Assembly (NCBI GenBank): GCA_945971755.1
Contig: CAMFPJ010000083.1
Coordinates: forward strand, 1-6,363
Source: an uncultured Clostridia bacterium
Lineage (GTDB): Bacteria > Bacillota > Clostridia > Oscillospirales > Acutalibacteraceae
Direction of reading: 5' to 3'
Length of the DNA stretch: 6,363 nucleotides
Made by a program: the position numbers and the translations under genes. Below the pieces are notes generated by a model that made no database searches, had not been told where the DNA came from, and saw nothing but the letters and a program-made list of their open reading frames with translations. Shown in pieces: positions 1-5,473 of the stretch. Positions within the stretch are counted from its first letter, which is position 1; the number at the start of each line of letters is the position of its first letter.

Positions 1-669
1 GTGTTAATGAACTGTGTTATTTCGTTAATTAGGCTCAGACCGCGAAAAAAAGTATATGCAATTCTCCGTGATCTTGCCACAGGCGAAGAATATGAAATGA
101 CTTGCTATGAAACGTCAGTTGGCAGGGCAAGAGGCAGTGATATTCAATTCAAATTGCCGTCAGTTTCCAGGGCACACGCGGTTATTGCGCTCCGAAAAGA
201 CGGATTTTATGTTTTTGACACAGAGTCAAAGCAGGGAATTTACCTGAACGGTGAAAAAATTGACGGCAGCGCTTTCCTTTCAAACGGAGATACGATTGCC
301 TTTGGCATGGCAATAATGAAATTTTACATCGGTTCTGAAGCCTCAGGTGACATAAAGAATGAAACAGAAGATTACAGAGAATATTCTCTTGTAAACATTG
401 TTGACGGCACTCAGTTCCCTCTTGAAGGAGATTATGTTACTGTGGGCAGAGAAGCAGGAAGTAATATTGAAATTACCGCGCCCGAAATTTCTCGAAGACA
501 AGCTGTTCTTGTAAATGAAAAAGGAAAATGGTTTATCCAAAACTTAAGCACAGTTCTTCCTACCCTTGTGAACGGACAGAAAATAGAAAAACCGACGTAC
601 TTAAACATCGGCGACGTTATAAAAATCGGCGATTTTGCTTTTATGTTTGACGAAAGAGAAGAAATATGA
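1..669 (+). CDS. Tandem FHA-domain protein, probably 5'-truncated by the window edge
   Basis: This is a cytoplasmic phosphothreonine-reader type protein with two forkhead-associated domains and no catalytic domain. FHA1 spans about residues 38-110, with GR at 41-42, SRAH at 56-59 and LNG at 82-84. FHA2 spans about 145-217, with GR at 149-150, SRRQ at 164-167 and VNG at 190-192. A charged, acidic linker (about 113-128) separates them. The frame is open back to base 1, where GTG could be a start, but no upstream ribosome site can be seen. The first residues (VLMNCVISLI, then RLRPRKK) look like the end of a membrane helix followed by a positive cytoplasmic stop, so I infer that the true start and a membrane anchor lie upstream. 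The stop overlaps the next start as ATGA, so it is translationally coupled to the SEDS gene. Its likely role is to tie wall synthesis to Ser/Thr phosphorylation; the partner is unknown. The FHA assignment is firm; the role is inferred. Confidence 0.9.
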   Translation: MLMNCVISLIRLRPRKKVYAILRDLATGEEYEMTCYETSVGRARGSDIQFKLPSVSRAHAVIALRKDGFYVFDTESKQGIYLNGEKIDGSAFLSNGDTIAFGMAIMKFYIGSEASGDIKNETEDYREYSLVNIVDGTQFPLEGDYVTVGREAGSNIEITAPEISRRQAVLVNEKGKWFIQNLSTVLPTLVNGQKIEKPTYLNIGDVIKIGDFAFMFDEREEI

Positions 670-1901
670 AAAACTCCGAAAAAAACGTAAATCTTGCACT
701 GATGCTGGCAGTTCTTACGCTGTTCCAGCTTATTTGTGCAGTTACATTGATTGCAAAAGGCGAACCCGAAAACCGAATCAACATTATTATTACTTTTGCT
801 GTTTATATTTTGGTCGAGTATGTATATTTTATCGGTACAAAACTGATTTTGAAAAGACGTGGATTTGAAGTAGAGCTTATTGCCTTTCTTTTAACGTCTA
901 TCGGGCTTTCTGTTACGGCAAGTGTGTACCCGAACCTTGCAATTAAACAGCTTATTGCGGTAATTATCGGTATTGCGGGCTTTACCTTTCTTCAATGGGT
1001 GCTCAGGGACATTAACAGATGTATGTTTCTGCGGTATCCGGTTGCTTTTCTTGCAGTGGGACTTTTGATTTTCACTCTTGTCTTTGCGAAATTTACAAAC
1101 GGCGCTAAAAACTGGATATATATCGGTGGGCTTTCAATTCAGCCCTCAGAGCTTGTTAAGGTTGCGTTTGTTTTTGTGGGTGCGGCAACGCTCGAAAAGC
1201 TTCAGTCAAACAAAAGCTTAACAAAATTTATCATTTTTGCATTTGCTTGTGTAGGAACACTTTTCCTAATGTATGACTTTGGCACAGCGCTTATTTTCTT
1301 CTTCACATTTATTGTAATTTCATTTATGCGCTCGGGTGATATTCGTACGCTTTTCCTTGTTTGTGCAGTTGCACTCCTCGGCGGAGCGCTTGTCTTGATG
1401 TTTAAGCCCTATGTTGCAAACAGATTTTTGGCATACCGCCACGTTTGGGAATACTTTGACACTACGGGGTATCAGCAAACAAGGGTTATGATTTACTCTG
1501 CCTCAGGCGGACTTTTCGGAGTGGGGCTTGGCAACGGCAAGCTTCGTGATATTTTTGCCGCAACCGAAGACCTTATTTTCGGCGTAATTTGTGAAGAATT
1601 CGGCTGGATAATGTCAGGAGCCATTCTTCTTTCCTACGTTGCTCTTTTAGTTTACTCAATTAAACATTCAAGATATGCTCGTTCGTCATTTTATGCAATT
1701 TGCGCTACCTCTGCTTCTGCTCTTATGCTTTTTCAAGCAGCGCTCAACGTGTTCGGTGTAAACGATATTTTACCCCTGACAGGCGTTACACTCCCGTTTG
1801 TAAGCAGGGGCGGTTCATCAATTATGTGTTGTTGGATGCTTCTTGCTTTTATTAAGGCGGTTGACAGAGGCACGTACAGGTACGGAGGTGTTCGTCAATG
1901 A
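666..1901 (+). CDS. FtsW/RodA/SpoVE (SEDS) family peptidoglycan glycosyltransferase
   Basis: This is a 411-residue polytopic membrane protein with about ten hydrophobic segments (for example 11-30, 37-61, 93-111, 123-141, 187-220, 227-245, 311-331, 341-360, 386-398). SEDS proteins polymerise lipid II into glycan strands together with a class B PBP. Family motifs are present in order: GAKNWIYIGGLSIQPSELVK (146-165), FGTALI (205-210), the loop SGGLFGVGLGNGKLRD (280-295), ATEDLIFGVICEEFG (299-313) and LPLTGVTLPFVSRGGSS (369-385). D302 aligns with the catalytic aspartate of RodA (E. coli D262). Length is typical. The start at 666 overlaps the FHA stop by 4 bp and is preceded by a purine-rich AGAGAAG. 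The downstream PBP also overlaps by 4 bp, which fits a dedicated SEDS-PBP pair. Whether it acts in division, elongation or sporulation cannot be told from sequence alone, so no symbol is given. Confidence 0.95.
   Translation: MKNSEKNVNLALMLAVLTLFQLICAVTLIAKGEPENRINIIITFAVYILVEYVYFIGTKLILKRRGFEVELIAFLLTSIGLSVTASVYPNLAIKQLIAVIIGIAGFTFLQWVLRDINRCMFLRYPVAFLAVGLLIFTLVFAKFTNGAKNWIYIGGLSIQPSELVKVAFVFVGAATLEKLQSNKSLTKFIIFAFACVGTLFLMYDFGTALIFFFTFIVISFMRSGDIRTLFLVCAVALLGGALVLMFKPYVANRFLAYRHVWEYFDTTGYQQTRVMIYSASGGLFGVGLGNGKLRDIFAATEDLIFGVICEEFGWIMSGAILLSYVALLVYSIKHSRYARSSFYAICATSASALMLFQAALNVFGVNDILPLTGVTLPFVSRGGSSIMCCWMLLAFIKAVDRGTYRYGGVRQ
1884..1890 (+). promoter_or_regulatory. Shine-Dalgarno site of the PBP gene
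   Basis: GGAGGTG lies inside the end of the SEDS reading frame, 7 bases before the ATG at 1898. It is the strongest ribosome site in the window. Together with the ATGA stop/start overlap it fixes the PBP start and suggests that the transpeptidase is translated both by coupling and by independent initiation. Confidence 0.85.
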
Positions 1902-3292
1902 AATCAATCTCCAGACGTGCTTTAACACTTTATCTTTTAATAATTGCTTTCCTCATCGGCTCTGGCTTTACTTATTATAACCTTGCGGTAAATTCAAACA
2001 AATGGGCAATGAACAGGGCAAACAGGCACCTTTACTCAGGCGGCGGACTTGCCTGTGCAGGTGATATTACTGACAGAAACGGTAATATTCTTGCAACGAC
2101 CAATGATGGGGTTCGCACATACAGTGAGGACAAATCTGTTCGTATGGCGACACTGCAAACTGTAGGTGACGGTGCAGGCTACATTGCAAGCGGAATTCAG
2201 ACAGCGTTCAAAGATGAACTTACAGGTTACACAATGCTTGACGGCGTTTATAACCTTAAGCGCTACGGTAAGGGTAACGATATTTTTTTAACCCTTGACG
2301 CTGACATCTGCAAAGCGGCCTTGGGCGCTATGAACGGTTACAACGGTGTTGTGGGAGTTATGAATTACAAGACAGGAGAGCTTGTTTGTATTGTTTCAAC
2401 GCCTACCTTTGACCCACTGAACAAGCCAAGTGAGGAAATAGAGGGAATGTACCTAAATAAGTTTTTCAAAGGTGTTTACACACCGGGTTCAACCTTCAAG
2501 ATTTTGACTCTTGCAAGCGGAATAGAGAACATTTCGTCCCTCGACTCAGAAATATTCCGGTGCGAGCTCGGCAAAAACGGAAAAGGTCAGGCTTTAATCG
2601 GTGAAGGTTATGTTTTTTGCAGCGGATATCACAGAAGCCTCTCAATTGAAAAAGCATTTAATGAATCTTGTAACAGTGCGTTTGCGGAGCTTGCGGTAAG
2701 ACTTGGCACCGAAAAATTAACCGCAACAGCACAAACGGCCGGCTTTAACGCACAAATGCCCAAAATTAACGGTAAAATTTCTTGCAGCAAATCAACACTT
2801 AACCTCAACGACGCAACAGAATTAGATTTAGGCTGGGCAGGAATAGGTCAATACACAACACTTATTAACCCATGCCACATGCTGAGTCTTGTGTCCGCAA
2901 TTGCAAACGGCGGAACGGCAGTTGAGCCTTACGTTATAAGCAAAATAACCTCACCTGACGGAAAAAATGTTTATACTTACGAGAAAAAAGAAATCGGTGA
3001 ATATTTTACGCCGTCAACAGCGGAAAAATTAAAAGAATATATGCGCTCCAACGTGAAAAATAATTACGGAGATTACAGATTTTACGGGCTTGAAATGTGC
3101 GGAAAAACGGGTACTGCAGAAATAAGCGACAGAGAAGACGCAAACCCCAACGCACTTTTTGTGGGATTCAGTACCAATCCTCAATATCCGTATTCAATAA
3201 TTGTTGTTGTTGAAGATTCAACGTACAGTATCCGCACGGCGGTTCCCGTTGCATCAAAGGTTATGGCGGCAGTTAAAAAAGCAAACGGTTAA
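1898..3292 (+). CDS. Class B penicillin-binding protein, PbpA-like peptidoglycan transpeptidase
   Basis: This is a 464-residue bitopic protein: a short basic cytoplasmic end, one membrane helix (about 9-29), a small N-terminal domain containing DITDRNGNILA (56-66), and a transpeptidase domain from about 130 to the end. All three active-site motifs are present: S198-T-F-K201 (nucleophile S198), S257-C-N259 and K403-T-G405. The enzyme cross-links stem peptides outside the membrane and is the target of beta-lactams. It has no glycosyltransferase domain and no PASTA repeats, and it is shorter than typical PBP2/FtsI (about 600-700 residues). The size is close to mycobacterial PbpA, and the same SEDS-PBP gene order is seen there. 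It is the last gene of the operon, coupled to the SEDS gene through ATGA and followed by a terminator 16 bp after its stop. It has nine cysteines in the extracytoplasmic part. Family and activity are firm; the cellular process served is inferred. Confidence 0.95.
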   Translation: MKSISRRALTLYLLIIAFLIGSGFTYYNLAVNSNKWAMNRANRHLYSGGGLACAGDITDRNGNILATTNDGVRTYSEDKSVRMATLQTVGDGAGYIASGIQTAFKDELTGYTMLDGVYNLKRYGKGNDIFLTLDADICKAALGAMNGYNGVVGVMNYKTGELVCIVSTPTFDPLNKPSEEIEGMYLNKFFKGVYTPGSTFKILTLASGIENISSLDSEIFRCELGKNGKGQALIGEGYVFCSGYHRSLSIEKAFNESCNSAFAELAVRLGTEKLTATAQTAGFNAQMPKINGKISCSKSTLNLNDATELDLGWAGIGQYTTLINPCHMLSLVSAIANGGTAVEPYVISKITSPDGKNVYTYEKKEIGEYFTPSTAEKLKEYMRSNVKNNYGDYRFYGLEMCGKTGTAEISDREDANPNALFVGFSTNPQYPYSIIVVVEDSTYSIRTAVPVASKVMAAVKKANG

Positions 3293-3308
3293 AACAGAAG
3301 ACAAAATT

Positions 3309-3344
3309 AAGGACGGTATTGAGTTTGATACCGTCCTTGTTTTT
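3309..3344. terminator. Rho-independent terminator, probably bidirectional
   Basis: A perfect 11-bp stem (AAGGACGGTAT, 3309-3319, pairing with ATACCGTCCTT, 3328-3338) encloses an 8-base loop. On the + strand GTTTTT follows directly, a good intrinsic terminator for the FHA-SEDS-PBP operon. On the - strand the hairpin is followed by AATTTTGTCTTC, a weaker T-rich run. It sits between convergent stop codons (3292 and 3346) and is the only hairpin there, so it probably terminates both operons. Confidence 0.9.
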
Positions 3345-3345
3345 A

Positions 3346-4065
3346 TTATATTTCTTCATCACTAATAACATCTTCGGGAAAATCAATGAGGCAACTCGCC
3401 AAATACGTTTGCGTTATGACACTCGGCAAGCTTGAAAATTTTCGGCGAAAGTCGTAATTTCTGTGCTTTATGTCGTGAGCGTCACTGGCAATAAATTTTG
3501 CAAAACCGCCGAGAATTAAGTCGATTGCTATTTCTTGAGACAGCCCACCAAGATTTCCTGCTACGCTGTCCGCGTTCACCTGAAAAACAGCACCGCGGCG
3601 AAGCATTCTGTTGATAAATTCAGGATTTATATGACTTTCATAATAACGTTCGGGGTGAGCCACAATAGGCGTATAACCGCGGTCGCAAAGTTCGACTAAT
3701 TCAAGCAGACCTCTTTCAACGTCAAAAGGCCCTAACGGAAATTCACAAAGCATATAACGGGAATTGTTGATTGTAAGCGCATCTAAATCACCGGCGGTTA
3801 AAATGCCGGAGTCGAGATAAAGCTCTGCACCGGAGTAAAGAGTAATATCAATTTCTTCTTCTTCAAGAATTTCGCGAAGCAAGTCAATTTTAGCGTCACG
3901 TTCCATCACAAAACGGTCGATATTTTTATAGTCTGTAAAGTGCGGAGTTGCGACTATTCCGTTAAAACCGTTATCCGCTGCCTGACGGCAAAGAGAAACC
4001 GATGTTTCAACATTTTCTGCGCCGTCATCGATGTCAAAAAGTATATGGCTGTGAATATCAATCAT
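3346..4065 (-). CDS. CpsB/YwqE-type PHP-domain phosphatase (putative tyrosine-protein phosphatase)
   Basis: This 239-residue cytoplasmic PHP-fold metallohydrolase is close to the length of B. subtilis YwqE (about 254). The metal-site motifs run in family order: MIDIHSHILFDIDDGA (1-16; H5, H7), ATPHF (39-43; H42), GAELYL (79-84; E81), VAHPERY (135-141; H137) and ASDAH (193-197; D195, H197). These match the Mn-dependent CpsB/Wzb-unrelated phosphatases that remove phosphate from bacterial tyrosine kinases controlling capsule or exopolysaccharide. The start is well supported: GAGG lies 9 bases upstream, and the gene overlaps the preceding membrane-protein gene by 8 bp. No BY-kinase, Wzz-like or glycosyltransferase gene adjoins it, so the substrate is open. 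A histidinol-phosphatase role is less likely, because the N-terminal signature and the E81 context are CpsB-like. Confidence 0.9.
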   Translation of the reverse strand: MIDIHSHILFDIDDGAENVETSVSLCRQAADNGFNGIVATPHFTDYKNIDRFVMERDAKIDLLREILEEEEIDITLYSGAELYLDSGILTAGDLDALTINNSRYMLCEFPLGPFDVERGLLELVELCDRGYTPIVAHPERYYESHINPEFINRMLRRGAVFQVNADSVAGNLGGLSQEIAIDLILGGFAKFIASDAHDIKHRNYDFRRKFSSLPSVITQTYLASCLIDFPEDVISDEEI

Positions 4066-5281
4066 TTGGTTTTACCTCAGGGTTAGTCTCCGGAGTTTTT
4101 TTCGGCTCGTTAATATCGTGGAAAACATGAATAATTCCCTCTTCATTAAGAAGCTTAACCATTACAAGAGTAATGGGGAGAAGGAAAATTCCCAGCACAC
4201 CGAAAATCTGTGAACCGACATACATCGCGATAATTGTTGCGAAAGGCGGAATTCCAAGCTGATTTGCTACAAGCTTCGGCTCTATTACCTGCCTGATAAC
4301 AGTTATGCAAACATACATAATAATTATGCCCACGGCAAGGGGAATATTGCCGTTTATCAGCGTGTAAACAGCCCAAGGAACTAAAACGGTGCCCGTGCCG
4401 AGAATGGGAATAATGTCAATAATTGCAGTAATTAAAGCAAATATAAAAATATAATTGCCATCATAAATTCCGATAAGTTTCATAAGGAAAAGACCTAAAC
4501 AAAGCTCTGTAAAAGTAATTGCGATAATAAGTCCGTAAGCTTTTGCCATTTTTGAAAGAGCAGGGAAAAGAAGATTTTTGGAGCAAATAATTTTTTCTCG
4601 CGTTTTAGGCTTAAAGAGTGAGAGAATAACCTTACGCACTGTTTTGAAATCTGCCGTCATAAAGCAACAAGCAACAACCGCAATTACAATGGCAATGAGT
4701 GTTGTGGGAATTTGTTTTGCCGTGTTCCAAACGCTCATAAGCGGTGTTTTAAGCATTGAAAAATCAATCGTACCTGAACCTGTGTTGTTTGCGGAGCTGA
4801 CGTCAAGGAACGAAGATACCTTTTCGCTTATAAAAGACGTAACGGTGTGTTCAAGTTTATCAGGTAAAAATGACAAATGTGAACTAACAAAATTTTCAAA
4901 GTTTTTTACAAATGCGGGCAAATCTTGAAGTTGAATTAAGATATAGTTGAAAAATCCTTTAACCTCAACTCCGAGGCGAAGGATAAGTCCCACCAAAATG
5001 CCGAGTACAACCGTAACGAAAAAGAGAACAAGGGCAACAGACACAATTCCGCGTTTAAGGGGTGTCTTTTTGCAAATAATGTTAACGGGTTTTTGAAGCA
5101 TCATTGCAACTAAAAAAGCGCAAAGGAACGGTAAAAACAGCCCAAATGCATATTTCATAAAGAAATAGAACAACACTAAAACGAGAGCGGCATAAACCAC
5201 ATCAATTATAAATTTTTTCTTTCTTTCAACGGCTTCCATATTTTGATTATCCTCACACATTTTATTTGTACATCTATTCAT
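4058..5281 (-). CDS. AI-2E family transporter-like membrane protein, YtvI-like
   Basis: This is a 407-residue polytopic membrane protein with about seven to eight helices: a hydrophobic pair at 25-64, one at 78-103, an extracytoplasmic-type soluble section at about 104-185, a helix at 192-209, then several from about 249 to 376. Family hallmarks are QKPVN near 63-67, DIIPILGTG (289-297) and VIEPKLVANQLGIPP (332-346). The AI-2E family covers TqsA-like exporters, Na+/H+ antiporter-like proteins and the sporulation protein YtvI. The N-terminal part and the FMTADFKTVRK region (207-217) favour YtvI, but the substrate cannot be named. The tail (391-407) is Pro/Glu/Lys rich. The first ATG (5281) lacks a ribosome site. 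ATG at 5239 (residue 15) has GTGAGG upstream and begins just before the family's usual ERKKKF start, so it may be the true start. The gene is first in a two-gene operon with the phosphatase, sharing an 8-bp overlap. Confidence 0.9.
   Translation of the reverse strand: MNRCTNKMCEDNQNMEAVERKKKFIIDVVYAALVLVLFYFFMKYAFGLFLPFLCAFLVAMMLQKPVNIICKKTPLKRGIVSVALVLFFVTVVLGILVGLILRLGVEVKGFFNYILIQLQDLPAFVKNFENFVSSHLSFLPDKLEHTVTSFISEKVSSFLDVSSANNTGSGTIDFSMLKTPLMSVWNTAKQIPTTLIAIVIAVVACCFMTADFKTVRKVILSLFKPKTREKIICSKNLLFPALSKMAKAYGLIIAITFTELCLGLFLMKLIGIYDGNYIFIFALITAIIDIIPILGTGTVLVPWAVYTLINGNIPLAVGIIIMYVCITVIRQVIEPKLVANQLGIPPFATIIAMYVGSQIFGVLGIFLLPITLVMVKLLNEEGIIHVFHDINEPKKTPETNPEVKPND
4075..4078 (-). promoter_or_regulatory. 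Shine-Dalgarno site of the PHP phosphatase gene
   Basis: Read on the - strand, GAGG lies 9 bases before the ATG at 4065, within the last codons of the upstream membrane-protein gene. It supports the chosen start and the 8-bp overlap (ATGATTGA). Confidence 0.7.
5251..5256 (-). promoter_or_regulatory. Possible Shine-Dalgarno site favouring an internal start of the YtvI-like gene
   Basis: On the - strand GTGAGG lies 11 bases before the ATG at 5239 (codon 15 of the longest frame). The spacing is a little long. Neither the ATG at 5281 nor the one at 5260 has any purine-rich site in front of it, so this is the best ribosome site available to the gene. Confidence 0.45.
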
Positions 5282-5286
5282 TTAAT

Positions 5287-5315
5287 ATAATAAACCATTT
5301 TAATTCACAATACAA
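5287..5315 (-). promoter_or_regulatory. Candidate promoter of the YtvI-phosphatase operon
   Basis: On the - strand TTGTAT (5315-5310), a 17-base spacer and TATTAT (5292-5287) give a sigma-A-like layout: three of six bases match at -35 and five of six at -10. Transcription would begin near 5280, on top of the first ATG, leaving a leader of about 40 bases before the ATG at 5239. The region is very AT-rich, so chance matches are likely. I saw no clear sigma-G or sigma-E promoter. Confidence 0.35.
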
Positions 5316-5352
5316 TCGGAAATATTAAAAAATATGTAAACATTTCTAAAAA

Positions 5353-5381
5353 ATCGCATAAAAATCTTTTATTTATATAAT
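5353..5381 (+). promoter_or_regulatory. Candidate distal promoter for hom
   Basis: A perfect TATAAT (5376-5381) is preceded at 17 bases by a poor -35 (ATCGCA, 5353-5358, three of six matches). The start would fall near 5388, giving a leader of about 86 bases. The AT-rich context makes this a weak call. Confidence 0.3.
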
Positions 5382-5390
5382 ATTTTCCCC

Positions 5391-5419
5391 TTTTATACGT
5401 GAAAAAACTATGTTAAAAT
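5391..5419 (+). promoter_or_regulatory. Candidate extended -10 promoter for hom
   Basis: TGTTAAAAT (5411-5419) is an extended -10: TG one base before TAAAAT (five of six matches to TATAAT). The -35 position at 17 bases is poor (TTTTAT, 5391-5396), as often accepted with a TG extension. Transcription would start near 5426, leaving a leader of about 48 bases. That is too short for a T-box or SAM riboswitch, and none is visible. Confidence 0.45.
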
Positions 5420-5459
5420 ATATAGCGTGGTAGTTTATTACTATTTTAACTTATTTATC

Positions 5460-5465
5460 GGGAAG
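5460..5465 (+). promoter_or_regulatory. Shine-Dalgarno site of hom
   Basis: GGGAAG lies 8 bases before the ATG at 5474. With the Rossmann motif beginning at residue 7 of the product, this fixes the hom start. Confidence 0.7.
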
Positions 5466-5473
5466 TGAATATA

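Noticed and set aside
343..868. Short open frames at 343-540 (-) and 635-868 (+)
   Set aside because: They overlap the FHA and SEDS genes in other frames or strand, without recognisable domains or ribosome sites.
4155..4376. 73-codon - strand frame with several Cys and His residues
   Set aside because: It is an alternative frame inside the YtvI-like gene on the same strand; the main frame carries the conserved AI-2E motifs there.
4578..4928. 116-codon + strand open frame opposite the YtvI-like gene
   Set aside because: It is antisense to a clear membrane-protein gene with conserved motifs, has no ribosome site, and its product resembles no family I recognise.
5426..5456. Imperfect hairpin in the hom leader (GGTAGT, loop, ACTATT) followed by a short T-run, a possible attenuator
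   Set aside because: The stem is about 6 bp with two G-U pairs and only a short T-run, too weak to call in such AT-rich sequence.
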